Positions 7,637 through 14,562 of a stretch of 23,041 bases of DNA are shown here, in pieces (position 1 is the stretch's first letter; each line of letters begins with the position of its first letter). Source of the stretch: Heteroruminococcus sp964370005 (GTDB lineage Bacteria > Bacillota > Clostridia > Oscillospirales > Ruminococcaceae); contig CAYJGR010000037.1 of assembly GCA_964370005.1 (NCBI GenBank), positions 1 to 23,041 on the forward strand. Direction: 5' to 3'. Under the pieces are notes generated by a model. That model saw nothing but the letters and a program-made list of their open reading frames with translations, searched no databases and had not been told where the DNA came from. The position numbers were made by a program, and so were the translations under genes.

Positions 7637-7982
7637 GGGGGCGTAAAGGTTTCGACGGGGATTTTGAAGTACGGTAAGCGAGTAGAGGCGCTCGACCTCT
7701 ATAAAACGGGTAAAAATTAAATTAAACGCTAACGAAAATTACGCGTACGCAGCCTAAATAGGCTGCCGTTTCTACCGAGAGTACCACGGCTTGGATAGAA
7801 GCGTCGATTAGTGGTGAACGTCAACGGCCGACTCCCCTGAGCCGTTGATGAATTAGGGGATACTAAGCACCACTGCCTGTCTGCCGGCGGCGGTGTAAGG
7901 GAATGTTAATGACAGACTACACTCGAAGAAAGCCGTATGAATTGATTTTCGGACGGGGGTTCGATTCCCCCCGCCTCCACCA
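7637..7982 (+). ncRNA. ssrA: transfer-messenger RNA (tmRNA)
   Basis: tmRNA of about 346 nt. The 5' end GGGGGCG (7637-7643) pairs over 7 bp (one G-U) with the 3' acceptor strand CGCCTCC ahead of A-CCA, so CCA is encoded. The conserved 5' tRNA-like sequence GTAAAGGTTTCGACGGGG follows. The T-arm GGGGGTTCGATTCCCCC is at the 3' end. The resume codon is GCT 7728, and the tag ORF at 7728-7757 reads ANENYAYAA then TAA, with the usual A-rich lead-in just upstream. It ends in the Ala-Ala degradation signal. With the Ala carried by tmRNA the full tag would be AANENYAYAA. It is paired with smpB immediately upstream. Confidence 0.97.
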
Positions 7983-8054
7983 AACGAACATTACACGAAC
8001 ACCTATTATTTCAGTGGCGGTTTTGCTGTTAGGGTGTTCCTGTGATTTAACGAT

Positions 8055-8091
8055 AAAACGCCTACAAGGAATTTGCCTTGTAGGCGTTTTT
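8055..8091 (+). terminator. strong, probably bidirectional terminator after ssrA
   Basis: Perfect 15-bp stem 8055-8069/8076-8090 with a 6-nt loop. A T5 run lies on the plus strand and a T4 run on the minus strand, so it can also end the minus-strand GH28 transcript, whose stop is 84 bp away. Confidence 0.88.
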
Positions 8092-8174
8092 GGGGGAAAT
8101 GTAGAAGGAGCAATAAACATCCTCCGGATTTGTCAGGAGATATTTGTTATGTTGATGGGTTGCTACTCGCTGTA

Positions 8175-10247
8175 TCAATATGCGGCAAAGTCAGCGGTGC
8201 GATTTAGGATTTCAAGTGCTTCTTGTTGCGAGACCGGTCGGTTTGGGTGAAAGGCACCTTGGTCATCGCAAAACATAAACTCCCAGTACAGACTTCGTGC
8301 TACGTTTGTACCCAAGTGGTTGCTCACCTGTGAGGCATCTGTGCAATCCGGCATTGTAGTGGATGCATTTTTGTAAGAGACACCGCAACTTTGCATAGCC
8401 ACTGTAGCCATTTCTTGGCGTGTAATATGGTGGTTGGATAGAAAACATCCATCAATGCAGGTCATTAGCTTATTTCCAACAACCGCCTGTGCTATTGAAT
8501 GAATAGGGTCATCTGTGGGAAGGTCAGAAAAACTGACAGATGCTTGGGTAGGTTTGCAATAGGCATATAGTAGTTTAGCCAACTGAATTCTCGTGATGGG
8601 CTCATGGGGATCAAATGTGTAGTCTAATGGTAGAATTTGCCGTGTTTGTAGGCGTCCAATCAACTGAGAGATGGGCTCTTTCTCTAACACCAGATAGGGA
8701 CGACTATCACCGTAACGTTCTGTATTTAGCATAGCTTTTACAGTTAAAGTTTTCTTTGCACTGTCAGGTGGAAGCTCAAAGCAACGCCCCTGCGCAACCG
8801 ATTGGCCATCCAAAAACCATATGTAGGTTAGATCATCTTGTGTATGGCCTAATAGCTGTGCGGTGGTCTGGACTGTAAGACAGGGGAGTGGAGTGCCTAA
8901 AATACGCACATGGGTGGGTCTTGGGTAACACAGTTCATTTATTCTTACATTTTCAATGTGAGGAGCGTGTAGATGACTGGCTCGAAACGCTATATCCACA
9001 CCCTCAATTTCAATATTTTTTAAGACAAGGCCACGTATGGGCGTTTGAGGGAAGGCTTCTAAAAATATACCATACTCCCCTCCTGATGCTTTTAAATTTT
9101 CAATAGAAATATTTTCAAATACAGGCAAAAAATTTCCCATTGGCCCATCTTCGTAGAGCATAGTGGCATGGATTGATGCACCATTGACCCCTATGGCAAA
9201 TGTGTCATAAAGCCCGATATCTTTTATCACACCTCCACGCTTTGCGTTTGTTTTGAAGCGGAGCACATAGGTGAGATTGGGGCTTTCAAAACGGTTGTTC
9301 TGAGCATATACCTGATAAATTCCACCGCTCATTTCACTGCCCAACGCAATACCGCCATGGCCGTCTGCAAAAAAATTATTGCGAATGACAATATTTTGGC
9401 AGGGGGCTTGCGCCACTCTTCCATCTCTATCCCGACCCGATTTTAAGCTAATACAATCGTCTCCGCAGATAAAACGGTTGTTTTCTATGAGAACATTGGA
9501 ACAACTTTCTGGGTCACAACCATCGCTGTTGGGGCCATAGGAGATAAGAGTTGTTCCACGAATAATAACATCTCGGCATAACACCGGATTTACCTGCCAC
9601 ATTGGAGAGTTTTTTAATGTGAAACCCTCTAAAAGAATGCTACTACATCGAATGAATTGAATGAAGTTAGGGCGCAAAAAATGTCCGTGTCCAAAGCGAC
9701 GTGCTTCAATAGGAATGCCGTTTTCGTTCATTTTTCGCAGGGCTTGTCTGGCATGGAGCTGCAAGTCTTTTTTATTCTCAGACCATGCATCCTCCACTTG
9801 ATGATGCCACGACCACCAATTATCCAATCCGGCCTGCCCATCTAAGGTACCACAGCCACTGATTCCGATATTTTCTTGATCAATAGCATAGAGAAGTGCC
9901 CTGTAGTTATAGCAAGGGGAAGCTTCCCAGTGACAAAACGCTAAAGGATAGTGTTCTTCGGTCATTTCGGCGGTAAACAGTAGGGTAGAGTCCTTGGAGG
10001 ATAGGTGAAGACAAACATTGCTTTTTAGCTCAATGCTACCTGTAAGAAAACTGCCACTGGGCACTAAAACTGTTCCGCCACCTTGCTGATGAGCAAAATC
10101 AATGGCCTGCTGAATGCAGGATGTTTGCGGCTTGGGAGAATTGGACACGGCACCAAAATCAAGGATACTACATTGAAAATCGGGAAAGTTGGGGCTGTGT
10201 AGTTGTTTGAGTATGTTCTCTATGTTTGGGTGAGAAGGACTGGACAT
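8175..10247 (-). CDS. GH28 polygalacturonase-type glycoside hydrolase with C-terminal SLH repeats, no signal peptide
   Basis: Protein of 690 residues. Residues about 22-435 form a GH28 beta-helix with all family signatures: N240-S-D-G-C-D-P, G262-DD with D263 and D264, the G-H297-G loop and R330-F-K332. These predict hydrolysis of alpha-1,4-galacturonide bonds; the long WWSWHH insert suggests an exo-acting or small-oligomer enzyme. A beta-rich, Ig-like segment (about 440-522) follows. The C-terminus (about 525-690) holds three SLH-like repeats, normally used to bind cell-wall polymers. ATG 10247 has AAGGAG 9 nt upstream; neither this start nor the in-frame extension upstream contains a signal peptide, which is at odds with the SLH repeats. 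The gene lies beside an aldarate/uronate operon. GH28 call is firm; location is uncertain. Confidence 0.92.
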   Translation of the reverse strand: MSSPSHPNIENILKQLHSPNFPDFQCSILDFGAVSNSPKPQTSCIQQAIDFAHQQGGGTVLVPSGSFLTGSIELKSNVCLHLSSKDSTLLFTAEMTEEHYPLAFCHWEASPCYNYRALLYAIDQENIGISGCGTLDGQAGLDNWWSWHHQVEDAWSENKKDLQLHARQALRKMNENGIPIEARRFGHGHFLRPNFIQFIRCSSILLEGFTLKNSPMWQVNPVLCRDVIIRGTTLISYGPNSDGCDPESCSNVLIENNRFICGDDCISLKSGRDRDGRVAQAPCQNIVIRNNFFADGHGGIALGSEMSGGIYQVYAQNNRFESPNLTYVLRFKTNAKRGGVIKDIGLYDTFAIGVNGASIHATMLYEDGPMGNFLPVFENISIENLKASGGEYGIFLEAFPQTPIRGLVLKNIEIEGVDIAFRASHLHAPHIENVRINELCYPRPTHVRILGTPLPCLTVQTTAQLLGHTQDDLTYIWFLDGQSVAQGRCFELPPDSAKKTLTVKAMLNTERYGDSRPYLVLEKEPISQLIGRLQTRQILPLDYTFDPHEPITRIQLAKLLYAYCKPTQASVSFSDLPTDDPIHSIAQAVVGNKLMTCIDGCFLSNHHITRQEMATVAMQSCGVSYKNASTTMPDCTDASQVSNHLGTNVARSLYWEFMFCDDQGAFHPNRPVSQQEALEILNRTADFAAY

Positions 10248-10275
10248 GGCATAACACTCCTTGTATGTTGAATTA

Positions 10276-10436
10276 GGGCGTGTTAACACAAAGTCCTAAC
10301 ATTGTTATTTCGGCATATTTTCCGCCATGCTGCGCCAAATTTCCTCGAAATAGATACACTATTCCTTCGAAAATTTGACTTGCCTGACGAAAAATCTGCT
10401 CGAAATATCAATATTTAACTTAGTGTTAACACCGCC
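10276..10436. mobile_element. MITE-like 161-bp inverted-repeat element flanked by TA
   Basis: The ends are imperfect terminal inverted repeats (16 of 19 matching) around the palindrome GTGTTAACAC: 10276-10294 and 10418-10436. The similarity of the two arms continues almost to the centre, so the entire element can fold on itself. TA dinucleotides flank it on both sides (10274-10275 and 10437-10438), as expected for insertion by a Tc1/mariner/IS630-type transposase. It has no ORF. It sits between the LysR gene and the GH28 gene and contributes one base of the LysR stop codon. It could also act as a terminator or bring promoter sequence for the GH28 gene. Confidence 0.7.
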
Positions 10437-11368
10437 TAGATAGGAACAGGAAACGAAAATTGTTGCAAGACAGATTTTGATAGAGAGACAAAGACATTAA
10501 TGGGCTCTGATTGAATATACCGTTTATTACATACGAATATACCGTTTAGCTCTACAGGGGTTGTTAATTTTAACTTGCGGTGAGGTGGCAGATGTGTTAT
10601 CAGTTCTTGGGGCAGTAGCACGTTGCCATATCCCTGATTTAATAGTGTCAAAATAATCCCTAAGTCAGCAGTGCATGAAATCTTGGGTTGGAAGATGTTA
10701 TAATGTTTTAGTACCGACTGTTGCAATTCCTGTAAGAAGAGGTCGTTACTCAAAATAAAGGCTTCATTGTTCCAAAGAGATAGGTCCAATTCGGAAGGGT
10801 GGTGTTTTGTTGGTATTGAACGTTCGGGGATGCAAAACATCAATTGGCTTTTAAATAGTGTCTCACATGAAATCAGCGGTTCGTCAAATTCCGTTCCAAA
10901 ATAGAATCCTATATCTGAAAATCCTTCCCCTGTTAGGCGACGCACCTCATTGCCAGTTGCCTTGGTGAGAAAGAGAGTAATATTCGGAAAAGTTTCAGAA
11001 AATAATGGCTCTACCCTGGCTTTTAAAAAATCATAAAAAAACCCCTCTGCCGCAACGTATATGCTGGACTGTCGGTCTTGCTTGGTGGTGCGCAGGTCTT
11101 TTAGCATTTGATCCTCGATGTACAGGATACTGCGGGCGCCATTGATAAAAATCTTACCTGTGTCAGTGAGTTGCAATTTGTTGTTGCTACGATAAAAGAT
11201 AGGGCTGCCTAACAGGCTTTCTACGTTAGATAAGTGTCTGGACAATGCGGGCTGGGACAGATATAATTTGGTTGCAGCCTGAGTCAGACTGCTTTCATCA
11301 ACGATAGCAATAATATACCGTAAAACCTTTGTGTCAATGTGAATATCCTCCAGACGTGTTTGATCCAT
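10436..11368 (-). CDS. LysR family transcriptional regulator (proximal to GH28 gene)
   Basis: DNA-binding regulator of 310 residues. The N-terminal winged HTH (about 10-70) contains the LysR pattern SSLTQAATKLYLSQPALSRHLSNVE. The C-terminal two-lobed effector domain (about 95-300) senses a small molecule, not identifiable from sequence. ATG 11368 gives the standard LysR N-terminus; ATG 11380 (four codons earlier) lies directly against the GAGAGGA site, so the start is not fully settled. The TAG stop is formed by the TA target site plus the first base of the MITE-like element downstream. By position it may regulate the GH28 gene, the TTT operon, or both. Confidence 0.9.
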   Translation of the reverse strand: MDQTRLEDIHIDTKVLRYIIAIVDESSLTQAATKLYLSQPALSRHLSNVESLLGSPIFYRSNNKLQLTDTGKIFINGARSILYIEDQMLKDLRTTKQDRQSSIYVAAEGFFYDFLKARVEPLFSETFPNITLFLTKATGNEVRRLTGEGFSDIGFYFGTEFDEPLISCETLFKSQLMFCIPERSIPTKHHPSELDLSLWNNEAFILSNDLFLQELQQSVLKHYNIFQPKISCTADLGIILTLLNQGYGNVLLPQELITHLPPHRKLKLTTPVELNGIFVCNKRYIQSEPINVFVSLSKSVLQQFSFPVPI

Positions 11369-11369
11369 A

Positions 11370-11426
11370 ATTATGACCATTCCTCTCTGCAAAAAGCACA
11401 AAACAACCACAAAAAATGGTCATAAT
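11370..11426. promoter_or_regulatory. inverted repeat over the promoter of the proximal LysR gene
   Basis: A perfect 11-bp inverted repeat, ATTATGACCAT at 11370-11380 and ATGGTCATAAT at 11416-11426, with 35 bp between the arms. The right arm overlaps a candidate minus-strand -10 (TATTAT at 11427-11422; GTGACA as -35 at 11449-11444, 16-bp spacer). The left arm lies at the start codon. The layout would suit autorepression by looping or tetramer binding. Confidence 0.4.
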
Positions 11427-11433
11427 ATGCCAT

Positions 11434-11466
11434 GTTTTTCGGTTGTCACGAAGTGACGAGAAAAAC
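11434..11466. other. hairpin upstream of the proximal LysR gene
   Basis: GTTTTTC at 11434-11440 pairs with GAAAAAC at 11460-11466, and the interior GTCAC-gaa-GTGAC (11445-11457) closes it. It lies between the two LysR genes and overlaps the -35 region of the proximal gene, so it may be a terminator remnant or an operator. Confidence 0.35.
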
Positions 11467-11480
11467 GGCTTCTCAAATAA

Positions 11481-11511
11481 AGTAAGTTTGAAATTTATTT
11501 TCAAACTTACT
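11481..11511 (-). terminator. terminator of the distal LysR gene
   Basis: Perfect 13-bp stem 11481-11493/11499-11511 with a 5-nt loop, starting 9 nt beyond the stop codon. The tail on the minus strand is T-rich but interrupted. Confidence 0.6.
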
Positions 11512-11520
11512 CACCTCGCT

Positions 11521-12498
11521 TTATACAAATTTATTCAACTGACTATATTCTAACAATGCGGTAGCCTGTGTACTGGAAATAAAGCTATGATACTTGCTGC
11601 TTAGTCGCTCTCGAATCATCAAGCTACATAAATAACGATCGGTATGTGAAAATTCTCGGTCAATGGCATAACGGATGTAGGTGATTTCATAGCAGTAGGG
11701 ATCGATACGGAAATATACCAAGTTATCCCCTTGCTTGACATAGCGCTGTGGTATAATCCCGGCACCAACTCCCTGTTCAATCATGGACTCTACTGCAATG
11801 CCGTTGTCTGACTCAAAGGCGATAACGGGATTAAATCCCGACTTCTCAAATAGATCTTCTGCGACACGACGAATGTTGTGATGCCTGCTGGGTAGACAAA
11901 AGGGGGTGTCCCAAAACATACGAATAGGCATTGCTGTCAACTGTTGATGGTTCTTACTGGCATACTGTGCCAGAGGATGAAAAATGGATACCGCCAAGAT
12001 CAGCTCCTCACGACTAATTGGTAGGTTATAGACATCATTAAAATTAGTGTGGCAGTTCACCCCCATGGCAAAATCCACATTGCGTTGGTGAACTTTAAGC
12101 TCTTGCTGGGCTGAAAAAGTCTCCTCCAACTGCAAATCTACTCCCGGAAAGACCGCTTCAAACTTACTGTATATTTGTCCAAAAAGAGCGCTACCTCGGT
12201 AGGGGGTAAAGGCGACACGTATGGTGGAGGAGGGTGAGTCTAAAAGCTTGCCCATTTCATTTAATGTGCGATTTTTGGCATTGAGGATTTTGTAGGCCGC
12301 CTCAAGGTAAATGGTCCCTGCTGCTGTAGGATACAGACGTTTTTTATAGCGCATAAACAGTTCCACATCTAAAAATTCTTCTTGTGTGGCGAGGAATTTG
12401 CTAAGTGCCGCCTGAGATACCCCCAAACGCTCTGCGGCGGCAGAAAGGTAGCCACACTCTGCGATGGTGATCATGTATAAATATTGTCGTGTATTCAC
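11521..12498 (-). CDS. LysR family transcriptional regulator, divergent from the TTT/galactarate operon
   Basis: DNA-binding regulator of 325 residues with a LysR-type HTH at about 16-48 (LSAAAERLGVSQAALSKFLA) and an effector-binding domain at about 90-300. The start is GTG 12498, with an AGAGGG-type site about 8 nt upstream. The gene is divergent from tctC across 354 bp that contain a LysR-type dyad and promoters in both directions. That position makes it the likely pathway-specific activator of the transport and catabolic operon, responding to an aldarate or uronate intermediate (inference). It resembles the other LysR protein only at family level, so the two are not a recent duplication. 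Confidence 0.92.
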   Translation of the reverse strand: MNTRQYLYMITIAECGYLSAAAERLGVSQAALSKFLATQEEFLDVELFMRYKKRLYPTAAGTIYLEAAYKILNAKNRTLNEMGKLLDSPSSTIRVAFTPYRGSALFGQIYSKFEAVFPGVDLQLEETFSAQQELKVHQRNVDFAMGVNCHTNFNDVYNLPISREELILAVSIFHPLAQYASKNHQQLTAMPIRMFWDTPFCLPSRHHNIRRVAEDLFEKSGFNPVIAFESDNGIAVESMIEQGVGAGIIPQRYVKQGDNLVYFRIDPYCYEITYIRYAIDREFSHTDRYLCSLMIRERLSSKYHSFISSTQATALLEYSQLNKFV

Positions 12499-12532
12499 CG
12501 TCTCGTCCCTCTCCCCCAGAAATATTTTTGAA

Positions 12533-12562
12533 ATTATATCATGAATGTGGGTGGATAGTCAA
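12533..12562 (-). promoter_or_regulatory. sigma-A promoter of the distal LysR gene
   Basis: On the minus strand TTGACT (12562-12557), an 18-bp spacer and TATAAT (12538-12533), placing the start of transcription about 28 bp before the GTG codon. Confidence 0.6.
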
Positions 12563-12567
12563 CGGAT

Positions 12568-12591
12568 TTACATAACCATTATGATATGTAA
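12568..12591. promoter_or_regulatory. candidate LysR operator dyad
   Basis: TTACATA-N10-TATGTAA, a perfect 7-bp dyad of the T-N11-A class bound by LysR proteins. It lies 6 bp upstream of the -35 of the lysR promoter on one side, and is centred about 66 bp upstream of the expected tctC transcription start on the other. Confidence 0.55.
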
Positions 12592-12609
12592 TGTATAAAA
12601 TATTGACTA

Positions 12610-12639
12610 TTGTAAAGCAAGCAAGTTATGGTGTATGAT
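12610..12639 (+). promoter_or_regulatory. probable promoter of the TTT/galactarate operon
   Basis: TTGTAA (12610-12615), an 18-bp spacer and TATGAT (12634-12639): a weak promoter of the kind that needs an activator, placed correctly relative to the dyad at 12568-12591. An overlapping alternative is TTGACT 12603-12608 with TATGGT 12627-12632. Confidence 0.4.
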
Positions 12640-12762
12640 AAACAACACAGCAAGACTGGTGAAAAAAAGCATAAAAATATGGAAATTGTGTTGTTTTTTA
12701 ACAAATAGCAATCTTCACTTTTTATAAAGTATTGTTATGCTAATACATACCAATCAAGTTAT

Positions 12763-12827
12763 AAAAAAGGAACCCCTTTTTTATAAATAAAAAGAAACGA
12801 TGGAACAATAGCAAATAACGTTCCATC
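12763..12827 (+). other. two hairpins in the tctC leader
   Basis: The leader from the predicted start (about 12646) to tctC is some 207 nt long. It holds AAAAAAGG-aacc-CCTTTTTT (12763-12782), which resembles a weak terminator, and GATGGAAC/GTTCCATC (12799-12806/12820-12827) just before the ribosome binding site. They may be an attenuator or stabilise the 5' end; I see no known riboswitch. Confidence 0.4.
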
Positions 12828-12852
12828 AAAAACAACATAAGGAGAGAACGAT

Positions 12853-13926
12853 ATGAAAAAGCTACTTGCACTTCTCATGACCGTATCTATGATTGCTGCC
12901 CTATCGGCTTGTGGTGGCAACGAAACCGCTCCCGAGACCGCTGAGTCTACTTCTCCCGAAGCAGAAGCTCCTGCACAGTCTGAAGAGGCTGAGGCAATCG
13001 ACTGGGGCACCGGCTTTCCTGAGGGCGAGACTGTAAACTTTGTGGTGCCCGGTAAATCAGGTGGCGGTTCGGATCTTGCCATTCGTTTTATGGCAGAGGC
13101 CATGCAGAAGAATCATGATATTACTGTTGCAGTTGCTAACTATCCCAGCAATACCGTAGGCCATCAGACATTAGCTACTTCCAAAAATGATGGCACAAAT
13201 ATTATGCTTGCTACTGCTGCACTTAACATTCAGCACATTACCGGTATGGCAGAAGTAGATCCCATCAATGACCTTGAGTTGATTGCCTGCCTGCAGGACA
13301 ATGGATTTACCACACTGGCTGTTCCTGTTGATGCTCCTTATAACAACTTTGCTGAGTTTGTCGAATATGCAAAAGCAAACCCTGGTATGATTAATGCCGG
13401 TCAGCCCAACAGCGGTAATAACCAGTTCCAGTTTGGTATGCTGGAGAGTCTTCTGGATATCGATCTGAACGCTGTAGAAGCTTCCTCTGAAAGTGATCGT
13501 TTGACTAGCTTGGCAGGTGGCTTTATTGATGTGGGCTTTGTTGGCGTGAAAAACGCTCTTGAGTATCAAACTGCAGGCAAGTTGAAGGTAATTGGTACAC
13601 TTGCAGGCGATGGACGTGTGATTGCAGATCTTGATCCCACACTGCCTGAGAACTTTTTGACACTGCAGGAGCAGGGCTTTGAGGATTGCTACTGGAGCGT
13701 ACATCACTATATCTATGCTCCCAAGGGTATGGACAAAGATCAAGTAGAGGCGATGAATGCGACATTTAAGGCAATTATTGAAGACGAGGCCACAGCTTCG
13801 GGCATCAATTCTCTGGGACAGTTGCCTGAGTGGTACAGCGTTGAGGACTCCTATACTGTACGTGACAATGAGTATAATCGCTTGGTTGAAGTTGCAAAGG
13901 CCCTTGGCATTCATGTAAATGGTTAA
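12853..13926 (+). CDS. tctC: TTT transporter substrate-binding lipoprotein (TctC/Bug family)
   Basis: Extracellular solute-binding lipoprotein of 357 residues. The N-terminus is a lipoprotein signal peptide with lipobox LSAC (17-20, lipid-modified Cys20). A low-complexity Glu/Ala/Ser/Thr linker follows (about 23-50). The Bug fold begins at about 58 with the family's VNFVVPGKSGGGSDLAIR ligand loop and runs to the C-terminus. Tripartite tricarboxylate transporters bring in small organic acids; here the catabolic genes point to galactarate or a short galacturonide, which is inference. A good AAGGAGAG site precedes ATG 12853. The gene is followed by a strong hairpin before tctB, which should make this protein more abundant than its membrane partners. 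Composition is slightly more GC-balanced than the flanking regulators, as is common for highly expressed binding proteins. Confidence 0.93.
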   Translation: MKKLLALLMTVSMIAALSACGGNETAPETAESTSPEAEAPAQSEEAEAIDWGTGFPEGETVNFVVPGKSGGGSDLAIRFMAEAMQKNHDITVAVANYPSNTVGHQTLATSKNDGTNIMLATAALNIQHITGMAEVDPINDLELIACLQDNGFTTLAVPVDAPYNNFAEFVEYAKANPGMINAGQPNSGNNQFQFGMLESLLDIDLNAVEASSESDRLTSLAGGFIDVGFVGVKNALEYQTAGKLKVIGTLAGDGRVIADLDPTLPENFLTLQEQGFEDCYWSVHHYIYAPKGMDKDQVEAMNATFKAIIEDEATASGINSLGQLPEWYSVEDSYTVRDNEYNRLVEVAKALGIHVNG

Positions 13927-13989
13927 TTTCTCTGAGTGAAAGCATTTATATTAGTGTAATCCCCAGCACAGATAACCTGTCAGATAAAT

Positions 13990-14029
13990 GCCCTGTGGGA
14001 GGTGGTGATATCTCCCACAGGGCTAATTT
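13990..14029 (+). terminator. attenuating hairpin between tctC and tctB
   Basis: Perfect 12-bp GC-rich stem 13990-14001/14012-14023, 10-nt loop, followed by TAATTTTTA. It looks like a partial terminator or 3' stabiliser that lets tctC mRNA exceed tctBA mRNA. No separate promoter was found before tctB. Confidence 0.65.
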
Positions 14030-14092
14030 TTACAATAGAGATATGGGGCAATTTCCCCACGCAAAGGTATATTTCATATTGAGGTGAAATCT

Positions 14093-14551
14093 ATGAACAG
14101 AGATCGCATTACCGGTATCGTAGGCCTGGTATTCAGTGCAATATTTGCATGGCAGACTATGCTAATTAAACCGGTTCTAAATGCAGTAGAGCCAGGGCCT
14201 AAACTGATGCCTATTTTAGCCATAACCATGATAGCCGGATGCTCTATCGCACTAATTATTACTAACTCCGGAAAAAAAGCAAAACCATCCAAGCCCTACT
14301 TCCCTAAGGGTGGAATAAAGAAAATTACAATTGGATTTTTAGGGCTGGTGCTCTATGGTGTGCTGCTTGGAATTATAGGTTTTATACCAACCACACCCTT
14401 TGCAACTGCCGGATTTATTTATCTGCTCAAAGGACAATCCAAGGTAAACCGTATTTCTGCAGTGATAGTTTCTATACTTACTACTGTTATGCTGTATATA
14501 TTATTTGTTGTTGGATTTAGTATTAAATTGCCAAGCGGAATCTTTTATTAG
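14093..14551 (+). CDS. tctB: TTT transporter small membrane subunit (TctB family)
   Basis: Membrane protein of 152 residues with four predicted helices (about 6-25, 39-57, 81-103 and 120-140) and a basic loop between helices 2 and 3 (KKAKPSKPYFPKGGIKK). It matches the small subunit of tripartite tricarboxylate transporters in size, topology and position between tctC and tctA. ATG 14093 has GAGGTGA 5 nt upstream; a GTG at 14084 falls inside that site. The stop is 11 bp before tctA, so the two are translationally close. Sequence conservation in this family is weak, so the call rests largely on context. Confidence 0.88.
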   Translation: MNRDRITGIVGLVFSAIFAWQTMLIKPVLNAVEPGPKLMPILAITMIAGCSIALIITNSGKKAKPSKPYFPKGGIKKITIGFLGLVLYGVLLGIIGFIPTTPFATAGFIYLLKGQSKVNRISAVIVSILTTVMLYILFVVGFSIKLPSGIFY

Positions 14552-14562
14552 GGGGTAGTATT

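Noticed and set aside
7903..8250. Plus-strand ORF overlapping the 3' end of ssrA
   Set aside because: It runs through the tmRNA acceptor/T-arm and the terminator hairpin and has no coding character.
10436..12498. Tandem duplication of one LysR gene
   Set aside because: The two proteins share only family-level HTH features; their HTH residues, lengths and effector domains differ throughout.
12595..12640. Catabolite-repression (cre) site before tctC
   Set aside because: The best stretch, TGTAAAGCAAGCAA, differs from the consensus at about five positions, including the central CG.
13171..13914. Long minus-strand ORF (247 codons) opposite tctC
   Set aside because: It lies wholly within a well-supported lipoprotein gene, has no ribosome binding site, is Cys/His/Ile-rich and resembles no family; it is an antisense shadow.
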